Assembly (NCBI GenBank): GCA_905250115.1
Contig: CAJNOI010000135.1
Coordinates: 67,614 to 131,613, forward strand
Origin: Adineta steineri
Lineage: Eukaryota > Rotifera > Eurotatoria > Adinetida > Adinetidae
Reading direction: 5' to 3'
Length of the DNA stretch: 64,000 nt
This document shows positions 35,276-47,730 of this stretch, in pieces; the first letter of the stretch is position 1, and each line of letters begins with the position of its first letter. The position numbers were made by a program, and so were the translations under genes. The notes under the pieces were generated by a model. It saw only the letters and a list, made by a program, of their open reading frames with translations, was not told the DNA's origin and searched no databases.

Positions 35276-37700
35276 ATTATCTATTCAACATAATCATGCG
35301 ATATTTCATGTATGTCTATTAGTGTGCACACACTTTTCCCCATCAAAAAGGGAATAGGGAAAAAAACCTATACAATGTGGAAAAAAGGACTGATAAGAAA
35401 ACGGGAAAGCTACCAATTGTCATCATAGTGATTCATGCATTCTGTTGCGGAAGAAGAAATAAATCGTTCTTTTCTTGGGCAAATAATATCTTCAGAATCA
35501 TCAATTTTCAGCTTGAAGTTCGTTGAGAATACTTTATATTCTCTCTCAAAAGATGAATTACTAGAGTTAAATAACAAAGAGCAAATAAAAAGACCATTGA
35601 ATGTTGTTATATCACTAAGACATGGTTAATTTTTGTCAACATCACTAGCCAAAAGACAATCAAAAACGAATTACGGTGTCTTGATTTCTATTCATTCAAT
35701 CATCGAGCTTAATTCTATTAAAAAACTGGTAAATTATTAAGTGAAATACTCTAAATCACATGATGTCTTGATAAGTGATTTCATACAGCAAAATATCTCT
35801 AAAGTTATATTTCTTGATATTATTAAAAGTTTTTTTTGTTAAACGAGAGTGAATACTAAAGCTTTCTTTTTATGTACAGTCAAAACTGAGGTGATTATTA
35901 TGTATGCAATAATGTGATTCTACAGAACCATTCTTTCCGCTAATGAAAAAAGAATTTTAGCTATATTCAGTAGTAGAATATGAATAGCAATTAATAAGAC
36001 TTTGTAAACACAATCATGATAGTAAATATCGTGTTTCAAGAAAATTAAGAATGTTTAAAAACGAGTTATTCGAGTTCTTGAGTAATTATGTACAACTATA
36101 ACGTCTTTTTATAAAATAAAATATTGGCAATCAATCATCGATCATCATCATTAATAAACTCTCCATTTAAAATGTATAAGAAGTATATCGTATTCAACAT
36201 TTGCTACCGCTAGCAGACGACATGCAATATATCCTAGACATGCAGCGATATCACAAAACTGTAACATCAATATCGTCATTCCCCTTCTAACAAAAACACC
36301 TGTTATTTTCACACAAGCAATAATTCAATATCCATATCTTTCTTACTGTTTTTCAAGTTGAAAGTGATGACTAAATATGACTAAGCTGTGTGAAAAAAAG
36401 TAATGTATTTCTTATCGATTTCATGAGATAAAACCCTATTATGTTAAGCATAGATATGGTGGTATTTTTCTCGTTACTTTTAGTCAAACAACAAAACAAG
36501 TAATGTAAAAAGATTTATTGCAGATGTCTGTAATCAATAACGATGATCGTTTCATTGAGCTTAGTAGCTTTGGTAAACAGATTTTAAATCTTTGCGCAAT
36601 ATAACTTCCCTAATCAAAAGCATCTTGAGAGTGTAGGTATGGGAGACGAATAGATTAACATTCAACTACACTCAGGATATTCCGACTCGGATTACTGCCT
36701 CCATGAAATCTCCGAAAAGACTCGAAACCGGCCGTTTCGTTACCATACTAGTTGACTTGAGGGGGTTGTAAATAAATGAATTATGAAGAGAAATAAAGTT
36801 GACTATTGAGAGTGGGTGTCGGTGGGTATCGTTGTAGATATTAAAATTGTCTCTCACACCCGTCTTCATTCACACCCACACCCTTCATGCAGGAGTTTGT
36901 GTTAATTTAATTCGTGTCTTATTGATTATGCTTATTTATTTCAAATTATGGTTGGACGCATAATTATATTTGTAACAATTTTAATTATAGTTTGTTTTCT
37001 AGCTACACTATTTATGATTATGTCATTTTGAATAGTGCTCCAAAATATTATTTTCGAATCAGTACCATATTCACTCTTCTAGCAGTTTAATGAATCACTT
37101 AGAACATCTGTGCTCAAAATAATACGTAAACGACGGACTGTAGTAATACCGACTGTGGCATAAATAAACAAAAATATGAAACTTTAGTCGATATTGTATT
37201 GCATTTTCATTGTACTTACAATAATCAAGAATGTAAATATTAAACTAGAAATGAATACGAGACTTAACTGACCAGATCAAAAATCTATAAGAATCTTTCG
37301 ACAATTTCTCGAAGGTGTGAAATACAAACACGTCCCACCCATCTGCTAGTTCTAACTTTTGTACTTCAGCAATCGACCTTTTGTGGAAATTATATAATAA
37401 ATGAATGTGCTTTGTATAATTAATAAATAGAATAATGTAGGATTTAATTCGCCAATGCGTTTTGTGTTATTTATTAAATACAAAAATTCATCGGAGCTTG
37501 GCATAAGCACAAAAAAAACTAAATATAAAACTAAATATAAAAATAAGAGAAGGAGATAACTACTTGTTCAAATTGTTTATGTGTACGAGTACAATGAAAT
37601 AGTTTAAATTGTTCATGCTTACCAATATATGGGTGTGTCTGTGGGTATAGTGTGAAATCAATATCCATATTTATAAACATAACTAGTTTCTATTCAAATC
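35276..37700. other. intergenic region
   Basis: Contains the distal duplicated block 36245-36510 and the telomere-like elements 36811-36885 and a half-arm at 37628-37647. A 64-codon open frame at 35435-35629 has no recognisable features. Otherwise AT-rich. Confidence 0.45.
36811..36885. repeat. telomere-like two-arm element
   Basis: Left arm agtgggtgtcggtgggt, right arm cacccgtcttcattcacacc with cacaccc following; spacer about 28 bp. Same family as 20437. Confidence 0.55.
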
Positions 37701-39825
37701 TCATACTAATATAGTCACATACAATATAATAACAAAAAATGATAATAATGAGACTAAGAGAATTTTTAATGAATTGCGACGTTGTATGTTTTTCCATTTG
37801 GAAAGTATGAAAAATACACACAAAGCACATAGTATTGAAAATAGTGTCGTACTAGTTTTAATACGATCAAACATTCGGTAGTCGTTTTGTGCTTGTACTC
37901 TGTCAAGTTGTTCATTTCGCATAACACTAGTTACTTTAGTGGAAGAAGATAACAAAGAAGTGGTGTTGGTGGTCGTAGCAGTCGTTGAAAATGAATAAGA
38001 AGCTTTTGATAATGATGATGATGTAGCTGTCTGATTTCCTGAAAAGAAACAATCAAAAAGATAGACTCAACAAAAAGCTGCACATTGGCAAAATATCCAA
38101 TTAAACTTACGTAATTTTTCTTCGTATGCAATTTCCTGCCGTATTATGTATGTCAATTTTCTTATTAACTTAGTTGCTTGGTTCCGTAGTTCTGTTACAT
38201 TCGAACAATTCGATGAAAATTGATAAATAGCTTGTTTCGTTTCGTTGATGTCTCGTTCTAATCTTATATGAACTTCGCTTTTTCTTTGCACTAATTCTGG
38301 TACTGGAGCTGCAAGAAAGAAATATAATTAATTCATTTCTTTTCATTTGTTACATACGTTCTGGTAGTTTATAAATATGATCAACAAGTTTGATTAAGAA
38401 TGATACGATTTCTTGAGAAACATTTCGTTTTTGACATTCTTCAGCAAGATCAGAAAAACGCTGACGCCATAAACGACGAACATTCGATGACAAATTGCTT
38501 TTATTTATTTCGAATCGAATAAATAAATCTTCCAGATGTTGTTCAATATTTCTCATATTTTGACTTTCATGACATAACATTTCTACCTCAGTTAATGTAA
38601 AAGTATGATTATGGTTTAAAGTTTCGTTAATCAAACTAAATATAAATGCAACGAAATAGAAGTTAAAACGAAAATTTTTATTGATTTTATTATCTTGTTG
38701 TATATTATTAATGAAATTAATTAACTTAAGAATACGAACCTCTTTCGCCACAATTTTCCTTTAGGAAAATCTTTAATTGGATGCCACATATTATTAGGTT
38801 GTTTGCGTACATCTTCGTAATAAAATACTTTTGCATATTCAATAGTGCTTAATTCAGTTGGTGTGACAATGGTAAAGTTTAATTGCACCGCTAATGTATT
38901 GAAAAAGAATTCATGAAATGGCACTTCACCTAACCATTGAACAAATTGATCCATAGCTATAAGCATTCGTCGACTGAATCCCACTGCATTGGCCATGGAA
39001 CAAGCCCAAGGTGGAAGAAATTTTCCAGATGCCATTACCCATCGCCACAGTCCATCAGAACCATCTAAATTAAGTCCATGACGAGGAACAATTAAATCAC
39101 TAGTATTCGCATAAAGCTCATGCAGTGAACGAAATGCTTGTACATTTGGAATAAACACATCTTCTTCTAGGAACCAAACAAATGAATAGTTTCGATTGAG
39201 TGCACAAAAATAGAAAAGAGCTTTATCCCATGATGTAATATATAGCCATGTACCTAGAAAACATCGAAATTCATGGGAAGAATCTATTAGAATGAACCAA
39301 CATAATAATAATCTGACTTTGTTTCCTTCTCACTCAACTTACATTTTTGATCCAATTACTTTTTTGTGAAACCCCGCACTCATACTCAATTACCCGCAAT
39401 GTTCTACGATCAAAGATGGAAGCTTTTCAGTTTGTTCCTAGGATCAGTAGGTCTTGCTTACTACGAGAATATCTATCGAATTGGTGAGATTGATTAAGCA
39501 ACTTTAGAAGTCTCTAATATGCAATACCTCCTGAACTAATGGCTTTCTGATAGTTGTGTCGAGAGCTTTCTTCTCGTGGAATTTGAAGTAGTCGAACATT
39601 AGGTGAAACATTCACGGCGGAAATATTAAAACTATTATCGTCAACCATAATAAATATTTCAACACCATAGTGTAATGCATCTTGAGCCAATTCTTGAGCA
39701 AATTCAAGTAACTCTGGTGCTGGTCGATATGATAAATAACAAAGAGCTGAATTTAGTGCTTCAACATTGATACGCTGAAATAATAGTAGTAATCCAATTA
39801 GTAATGAAGCGATCGTCATTTTCAA
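37701..39825 (-). CDS. glycosyltransferase-like membrane protein
   Basis: Five exons, reconstructed: 39528-39825, 38740-39253, 38358-38635, 38111-38308, 37701-38038; 541 residues. An N-terminal signal peptide or anchor (IASLLIGLLLLFQRI) is followed by VEIFIMVDDNSFN. FVWFLEEDVFIP near residues 124-135 has an acidic EED that resembles the metal-binding DxD of GT-A glycosyltransferases. Next come WRWVMASGKFLPPWACSM and RRMLIAMDQF, an aspartate-containing acceptor-type region. The C-terminal half is helical (a charged region with LEDLFIRFEI, then LRNQATKLIRKL), followed by a Ser/Thr-rich linker and two hydrophobic spans (FSILCALCVFFIL and ILLVSLLSFFVIILYV). Probably a secretory-pathway enzyme; donor and acceptor are unknown. 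Intron 1 is 274 bp, the others are about 52-104 bp. Confidence 0.65.
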
Positions 39826-41020
39826 GTCAATAATACATATCTACAACTAAATACAATATTAGATTTTTATTTAAGTCGATTATAATTGTATCTCAAGCAT
39901 CCTAAGAATTCGCGAAAATTTATTTTTTCGATATCATTTTAGGACTTTTCTTACGAACTTCGTTATCTATCTTATCGTCAAGTGGAAGTAATTATATTCA
40001 GCTGCTTCTATACGTTTAAACTATGTGAACAGTTTAGGGTCCCAGAATGATACTAACATAGATCATATTAGAAATTCTTACTTATTTTGTATTAACTATG
40101 CCTTAAAAGCAGCTACCATAGATTTGTTATTCATTAACCTCATCCACACCTACACCCGCCCTCACATTGAAATGATTGAAAGACGTCTTTTTCACCATAA
40201 AGGTAAAACTAAATATGAAACTTAACTGTTCGTAATCTAAAAAAACAATTTTTTTTTAGTAATTCCTACGAATCTGATTCCAGGCAGAAAATGTTAATAA
40301 TAGACTAAAAATCACAACTCAAAAAATACAAAGAATAATTCATCTGGCATTTTTTTTTGAGTGATCGATGCAAGGTTACCACAACACAATCCATCACCAC
40401 GATCGTTATGTTTATTTTATTGGTTGAAGAACAGAACGGATTAAAAACAGTATGGACGGCGCACGAAAAAGGATGGCAGTAGATTACACAATTTATTATT
40501 CACTAGCAGCTCTCAACCATTCAAAACTTGTATGAATATTGACTGAGAGTGACGTCTATATTTACACACACACAAGGTGACCCAAAAGTTTTGAAACGAT
40601 TTATAAATTGATCCTTCTCACGTCAACAAAAGTAAATTCTTTAAAACTTTAATAAATTAATGCATATATATAAATCGCTTTATTTGTCTCAGTGGATTGA
40701 CTATATTAGTCCTCACCACTCTGAAAGAAAATAAAAGCAGATTAAATATTAATTTTTAAAAGACGTGAGTGTTAATTTATTTTTCCTGTTATGACTCTTC
40801 TGTGGTATGATGGTTGTTACAGAAATTGATGAATTTGTTAAAGTATGTTGTGGAGTTATTGTGGAAGTTTAACACTTGAATAGATGCCTTTCACGGTGGT
40901 GATGACTTGTTGTATTTATTATATTTTTGTGCTAACGTTGAAAAATAAAAGACATCGTGGATATTTTTCATTGAGCATTAAAACAGATAATGTATAATTC
41001 GTAGACATCTCCGATAAAAA
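39826..41020. other. intergenic region
   Basis: AT-rich. A half telomere-like C-rich arm is at 40145-40167 (cacacctacacccgccctc). At 40572 the words ggtgacccaaaagttttga resemble a mariner-type terminal repeat, but I see no partner end. No coding exon recognised. Confidence 0.4.
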
Positions 41021-41039
41021 AAACATTAATTTTGCCTTT

Positions 41040-41935
41040 TTGAGTGTTTGATAAAAAATACTATAATGAAGACATTGCATGTAGATGTGACTAAACAAAT
41101 GTATTCAAAAAACGTTGTTTAAGTTTGAAGAAAGAAGGAAATCGATTATGTATATACTTTAAAACTGTGTATGTTTGCCAGCATTTCTCTAAATGATAGT
41201 TTTGAATTTCGTCTATATCCCAAGTTTTAAACATTGCAATTTCGGAAGTAGACCTTCGTGCCACAGTATATCAAAGGCTTGTAAGAAATCGATGAATACT
41301 ATTAGTCGAAAAAGTATTACCAGGTAGTGGTTTATACGCTTGTTCGAGCACCTGATTTCTGCCATGAGAATATACCATGTTTAAATGACCATTTCTTGAG
41401 AAGCAAACGAAAAATGCGTTCACACACCTTGCCAAGGACGGGTACTTCATATATAAGAATCGATTGTAACAACCATCAGATCCCGTTAAATTTATCCAAT
41501 TTTTCATGTTTTTAGATAGTTTACCATCGGTAGTGGCAACAGCAACTGTCAGTCTCTTGTCATCAATCTGTATAATTGTTGTTCCTGTTGTCCTTGATGA
41601 ATTCCTAAATCTAATAACAGCCATAGATGTGATCAATAATTTTATGTTTTAATCTTTTCTTTACCTATCATATCCATAAAGTATAATATTTCGTTCATGT
41701 TCTTTTGTACAATCATTTTTTGTAATAGCTTTTTCAAGTTGTCTAAATGCATGAGTTTTGCCACTTCCTTGGGAATCAGAAAAAACGGTACGATCAAAAA
41801 CAAACTGTTAATTGGTGGAGTTGAAGATGATTCATAAATGAAACAATATTCATTAATATCTATGTCATGTTTCAGTAAGTGTTTCATAAATCGATCACTT
41901 GTTGAATCATAAACTGTTAGTTCTGGTGCTTTCAT
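41040..41935 (-). pseudogene. gene relic, possibly DUF3987-like (fragment 1)
   Basis: Blocks in order on this strand: 41642-41935 (KAPELTVYDSTSDRFMKHLL, then CFIYESSSTPP), 41271-41636 (IIQIDDKRLTVAVATTDGKL, then SDGCYNRFLYM) and a 60-codon block to about 41096 (TWDIDEIQNYHLEKCW) separated by a stop. The order, with a DGxxxRFL segment, is like DUF3987 primase/helicase-type proteins common in bdelloid genomes, but the match is by pattern only. Stops and missing joins suggest decay. Confidence 0.35.
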
Positions 41936-42179
41936 ATAAGATTTTACATTTCGACTACGAATATCAGTTAAAGAATAATAGAATTTGCTTAAGTGATCAT
42001 TTATCTATACTTGAAGTGCTCGTTCACATGTAATGGAGTGTCTAACACTTATCGCTGATAATGGAAAAAATATTGAAATTGAAGTACATTATTGATTGTT
42101 TTAATGTTTTCTGTTTCGATGGAATCGATGATAGTACAATCATTGATTGATTTGGAAAACCATAATCAATTGTAAATAA

Positions 42180-43045
42180 TTATGTGGCTATATTTAAGTG
42201 ATGTTCATACCAATTCCATCCTGCTAATACAGCTTGTTGATTAACTTCTGTACATGGTAAATATGTTCTGTTATATTTATAATAATCATTTTTTATTGTG
42301 ATATCTACATTTCTCACAAAATCCTCATTGACGACCAAATTCTGACTGTCACCATGAGTAAATATCACAAAATCTTTGACATGTTCTAGTATTTCTATAG
42401 CATCAATGTATAATTGCATTAAGCATGCTAATCTCGGAAAGATTGTACTATTTTTACCATAGAAATCTTTAATTTGTTGCTGTTGATTTGGAATCTGAGC
42501 ATGCGTTTCAACCAAAACAACGATTAAATTCTATCAAGTGAACATGCCAGGACGAGGTTGTTGTGTTTGTTCATCTTTAACTTATAGTGTCGGTGTTTTA
42601 TCCAATGACGCTGCAAGTAAGTTAAAATTTAGAAAATATGAAACTCACTTATAAAGTTTTAATTTAGATACCATCGCAAAATTTTGTACGTTCAGCTTCT
42701 GACATTTCAAAAACAAATCGTACTGTATCAAATAGGCGAGCATATGTTGGATTGCTTTTGGAATTCATGTTGACCTGAAAACTGCAAGTTATGAATTTAT
42801 ATTAGAGTATCTATGCTCATCTAATGATGGTTTTACTCTTGTAGTCTTGAATAAACTAATTTGGGAATGCTCATGTATAAGAATGTATTGTGAGAACCAT
42901 CAAATCCCGTTATATTTATCCAATTTTTCATGTTTTTTCACTAGTTTACTACCAATAGTAGCAACCGTAATTGCTAATATCTTGTCTTCAACCTGTATAA
43001 TTGTTGTTCTTGCTGAATTACTAAATCTAATAACAATCATATATA
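42180..43045 (-). pseudogene. gene relic, same family (fragment 2)
   Basis: About 42850-43045 repeats the middle of fragment 1 (MIVIRFSNSARTTIIQVEDK, then after a frameshift NITGFDG and FLYMSIPKL). 42666-42790 encodes NPTYARLFDTVRFVFEM, and 42180-42515 encodes QQQIKDFYGKNSTIFPRLAC to HHLNIAT. Together with fragment 1 this suggests two partial tandem copies of one gene, each missing a different part. Confidence 0.35.
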
Positions 43046-43292
43046 TTATCAACAATTTTCTGTTTTAATCTTTTTTAATTGTTGCCAAGGATAGGATAGG
43101 TATGGGAGTGCTTGTAAAAAGTATGATACTTACATCCATCCTAGAGTTTTACACAAGTTTATTATTTAAGAAGATCAAACACTTTGTCAAAGATTTATTT
43201 GATAAATAAGTACGAACGAGTCAACAACATATCACAACGAAGCAACAAGTACAATAAGAGCAATTTTTTTGATTAGTTATTATTCAAAGGGT

Positions 43293-44471
43293 TTAACCAT
43301 CGTCACATGTTATTTGCGGATCTATACGAGTGATTGTACTATTTACTGTATTAGATAGTAACACCACATAATTGTCTAGAAGAAGTGTATCAAAATAACC
43401 TGCACCTAAACTCCAATTGCCTAAATTAATTCCATTTTCATTATAAATTCGAATTCCGTAACCTTGAATCGTAAACCATCGCCGATTGCAATCATCAATC
43501 AATACATGTGCTCCATAACTTGTACTGGTTGTATATGCATTAACAAATAACGTTTGAGTCCAGTTGGATATTGTTGCATTGTAATTATATGCATATATAG
43601 AAGTATTAGTCCATGATGTTGCATAGAAATATGAATCATTTACATGCAATAAACCGTGTGGTGCTATATAATTGAGTGTTATGTATGATGTCATTGTATA
43701 ATTCGTATTATTAATCAATGAGAAAAAGTACAGACGATTATTACTAGCAGAAGCGACTACCATTGTTTGTCCATTATTTAAAAAAATCATATCTCGAACA
43801 GCATTCATACTTGCGGTTGATGGAGCATTTATATTGTTTACATAGACTAAGGAATTATTACTTACACCTTTAGTAAAAACTGAAATCGTACTATTACCAG
43901 ACATTCCAATAAAATATTTTTCTTGATTAAAAGCAATATTTGTTACCAATGCATTGATAGGAATGTGTTCTAAAAGTGTTAGTGTTTGAGGATCAAAACG
44001 ATCTAAGTATGAAGGTACACTTGATGTTTGTTCGATAGTAATTAATGAACCATTACTATTAAGAAGAAGACATCGAGGTATATTGACAGAAGTTGAAATC
44101 GCATTAGCCATGACATTTTGTAGCTTTTGTAATATCAATGTTATATTTGATACACAACAAGGATTACTTGCATTGGGAAAAATATTTCGAACAAAATAAA
44201 GACGTGAATTATTCATTGATTGTATTGTATATGTTCGAGGATATTGAAAAAAAAGTTCACAAGACAAATTCGCATAACAATTCAAAGCCAGTATGGATGA
44301 ATTAGATAATATTGAACAAATACATTGATCACATGTTAAATTTGTTAATATAGTTGTATTTAATCTAGGTCGAATAGAAATTAACACAGCGTTATTGATA
44401 AATGGAATACTTTTGCATTGAATTTCAATGAGAATATAACAAAAAATTAAGTATGTGCTGTGTCTCATCAT
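43293..44471 (-). CDS. secreted propeller-like protein, Cys-rich N-terminus
   Basis: Single exon, 392 residues. A signal peptide (YLIFCYILIEIQC) is followed by a cysteine-rich head (CDQCICSILSN, LNCYANLSCELF, PCCVSN) and then a repeat-like beta-rich region (residues about 140-385) with spaced motifs such as YLDRFDPQTLTLL, NQEKYFIGMSGNSTIS, NNGQTMVVASASNNRLYFF and DDCNRRWFTIQGYGIRIYN. Many N-glycosylation sites. The repeats are weak and fit a YVTN/NHL-type propeller. Function unknown; probably an extracellular binding protein. It is next to the membrane NHL gene at 45072 in the same orientation. Confidence 0.7.
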   Translation of the reverse strand: MMRHSTYLIFCYILIEIQCKSIPFINNAVLISIRPRLNTTILTNLTCDQCICSILSNSSILALNCYANLSCELFFQYPRTYTIQSMNNSRLYFVRNIFPNASNPCCVSNITLILQKLQNVMANAISTSVNIPRCLLLNSNGSLITIEQTSSVPSYLDRFDPQTLTLLEHIPINALVTNIAFNQEKYFIGMSGNSTISVFTKGVSNNSLVYVNNINAPSTASMNAVRDMIFLNNGQTMVVASASNNRLYFFSLINNTNYTMTSYITLNYIAPHGLLHVNDSYFYATSWTNTSIYAYNYNATISNWTQTLFVNAYTTSTSYGAHVLIDDCNRRWFTIQGYGIRIYNENGINLGNWSLGAGYFDTLLLDNYVVLLSNTVNSTITRIDPQITCDDG

Positions 44472-45071
44472 GTCGAAGAAAATTATGTTATAAAGTTTTT
44501 TTTTGCTTCGTCATTCTGCAATTGTTTTAATCATCATAACTACCAACTTTTTCTTGCGCATATGCTCATTCAAAATAATTTTGAAACACATATTAAATTA
44601 ACTTTTGACGTTATTTTTTTTTTCTTGTACTTAACTAATATTATAAATGCTTTTTGTTGACAAGTACTTTGTGTTGTTATGAAGCATTTGGTGAATACAA
44701 AGCAGGTATTGATAAAACGGTTGATACTTAAACTTCATTGATGGGTATGGATGCCGGTGAGGAAGAGATTAACACCCACCCACATCCTATTGTTTAGATT
44801 TAAATCCGTGGTTTTCACATTTTACTTTATATAATTCTATGATGTGTATTTTAGTCTTCTATTGGGTGCATTCTGTTTATTTATTTTCAATAAAATCCCT
44901 TGGGCTGCAGCAATTTTTTTATGTGTAAAATCAAAAGTAAAACAAGTGAGATAGTGATATAATAAAAATAAATTGCTGCTTTACATTTCAGATAAAAAGA
45001 AAAACAAGAAGAATACTTTCATAGAACCAATAAACGAGAAAAAAAGAGAACGTTAGATCGTTGGATAGTTT
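44472..45071. other. intergenic region
   Basis: Contains the telomere-like element 44743-44788; otherwise AT-rich with nothing recognised. Confidence 0.45.
44743..44788. repeat. telomere-like two-arm element
   Basis: Left arm tgggtatggatgccggtg, right arm acacccacccacatcc, spacer about 13 bp. Same family as 20437. Confidence 0.55.
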
Positions 45072-47730
45072 TTATAATTTAGAAAATTTAATAATACGTC
45101 CAGTGCCACTGTCAGAGACATATAAATTTAATTGTGAATCTAATTTCACGCTCCAAGGATTGGTCAGACTGCTACCACTAGTACCATTTCCAGCAATGGT
45201 AATACCTGTTGAATTGCCATCGCAAAAAAGTTGAATTCTCGAATTTCCACGATCGAGAACATATATATTATTCCATTGATCTAACGTTAAATCCACTGGA
45301 GTTTTTAAATAAGTAGATGATGATCCCGAGCTTCCAGGAACACCAGCCAAAACGGTGCCATTTGCGGCCCCAACACGCCATTTCACTACTATATGTGAAA
45401 ACACATTAACAATATATAAATTTTGGTTTGTTTCATCATAAAATATACCATATGGTCCCGATAATTTATCTGGTGTTGTACCTATTGATAAAAATGAGAA
45501 GAAGCATGATTATTATCTTATATAATAGAAATCCTTTCTGTCAACGTCAATACAAAAAAGATTTCGTTTTTTTATGTAATTCTTAAACGGTGGAGAAGTT
45601 TACTCATTCTAAAATCTCTGTTGCCTTTGCATAAAGCCTATACTATCTGTTCTAGATTGTGTTCCATTGAAAATCAGAATACGCGAATTTACTTATGTGA
45701 AAGATATACTACTGAAATGTTGAAATACAACGGAGAGAAATTTTGCTACATTTCCATATTTCTTTCGATAGTCACAGGAAAATTAATATTTTAGAACTAG
45801 AATTTGATAAAAAATATTTAGAACAGTAAAACTGGTTGCAGTCAGTTTTCAAAGCTGTAGTTCTACATAAATAAGACAATATTTATCAACAAACTATAAA
45901 CTAGTTCTTTCCCATCCGACTTACCTTGCCCATTTCCACCAGCGACAACAACTCCTACTGTTGCACCTGGACTCCATCTTGTTACACGATGATTGCCAGA
46001 TTCCGAAACAAATACGTTTGAACTAGAATCCACCCATACACCAAATGGGGTTGCTGTATGATTTAGTGCTGTTCCAGAAGTACCATCGCCCGCTACTTTT
46101 ATCCCGGTAGTCGCACTATTTGTCCAAAACATAACACGATTATTGCTTCCATCACTAATATAAATATTTTGATTTGAATCGACATAATTAAAACGTATTG
46201 ATGAACCAAGTTGATTCAATGCAGACCCAAGTCCGCCTAATCCAGCTACAAGAATACCACTACTAGCACCAGGCAAATATTTCAGACAGCGATAATTGCC
46301 AAGGTCATTTATATATAAAATATCATTTGAATCTATAAATATACCGACTGGTGCAGATAATTGATTCAAAGCGGAACCTTGTATGCCAGTTCCTGCATAG
46401 GTGATGCCGGTAGTATTCCAAAAACTTCCATGGATACCTTACAATGAAGAAGAAAAACAAGCAGTTTTACAATTCAGTCAAACTTGTTCTACTATATATA
46501 CGTACAAGGATTTAATGCTGTAGTCACTAAAAAAATTATATATATGTTATTAAAATTTTTCAAAGTTCCAAGAGAATAAATGTATTGCTTTTTTTCTTCT
46601 ATATATCTAAAGTTTTTATTTTGGTAGCTGTAATATTCTGACCAAAATCAATGCACCTCGCGAAATGAAGTATAAAAATCTAAGAACAGAAATGCTAAGA
46701 TTTGGTTTTTAAACTATTAGATAAATACAGAGAAATATGGCGGTAAGACACTCAGTCGGTATGGAAAATTAATCTTCATATCTTACTTGTCGTTTCTGTC
46801 GCATTTGGTTTAATCAAAAGTGCAAGTGTAATTGCAATACCTATGCCAAGAACTAGAGCAGCAATCACAGATGCTATTTTACAGAAAAGCAAACATCTGT
46901 AACAGATATTAATTGAATGAATATGTATATGATTAATGATAAAAAGAAATATACTGACTTTTTCTTTTTCTTTCGTTGTGAATTCTGATGATAATCTTCC
47001 GTAGTATCTCTTTGATTTGATCCAGTACCTATCGTCTGTTTTTATTCGAAGAATGAGTTTTTGGAGAATAAAACAAAAGCGTAATTATTTGTCTTACTTT
47101 TATATTATGGAAGTTATCACCAGTACTCTTGGATAATTTTGATGAACCCGTTGTAGCCTTAAAGATTGTTTGATGACCGCGTTCTCGATCACTTTCAGTT
47201 CTTGCTGAAGAATGACTTCGTAGTTGTGAGTTTTTCTTTGAAACATCGTTTTTCCAGATGTCCAGGTTTGACTAACATGAAAGGTAATGTAAATAATATG
47301 AACGAAAGAATTTTTTTCAATAATTTTCTATTTTTTTTTGACTTACTTGAGACCCTAAAGGATAAGCTCTATGGCTTTTATTGATGCTGGCACAACGTAT
47401 TGTATTTTCTGAATTTTGGACTAAATTTTTGTCGATCGATTTTCTCCTTGATTCATCTCGATGATGATGTTGATCAACATCTTCGGAATTTGTGACATGA
47501 GTGTTGTTTTTTGGTCGAATTGTTATATGAACAGTATTTCTTACTCGTGACCTTGCCGATGATGGGTAATGACGCTAAATTAGCCAGACGATATAAACAA
47601 TGAGAAATTGTTTCAAATAACTTACTCGACTTTGGAGTGAGTGATTATGTTGATGACGAGAAAGTTTTATTACACTTAGGTTGATGGATTGAACATCATC
47701 TAAACGACACGATGAATACAAGTCTAACAT
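45072..47730 (-). CDS. type II membrane protein with NHL propeller
   Basis: Eight exons, reconstructed: 47626-47730, 47347-47574, 47098-47271, 46959-47035, 46787-46896, 46506-46526, 45925-46437, 45072-45481; 545 residues. A 195-residue cytoplasmic part rich in Ser, Arg and His ends in a basic run (QRKKKKK) before a membrane span (IASVIAALVLGIGIAITLALL, about 200-222). Exon 6 is a 21-nt microexon. The ectodomain has about six NHL blades with regular LNQL-P-GIFID, NLYIVN and N-R--F signatures, ending FSKL. The basic-inside rule supports an extracellular propeller. Likely an adhesion or sensing protein. ATG 47730 is chosen because it is the first in the open frame leading to a clean donor. Without the splice model only two propeller fragments are visible. 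Confidence 0.8.

Noticed and set aside
35435..35629. 64-codon open frame
   Set aside because: No motif, no splice context, and its length is expected by chance.
40572..40600. Mariner-type terminal repeat
   Set aside because: Only one end seen; no partner or transposase within several kb.
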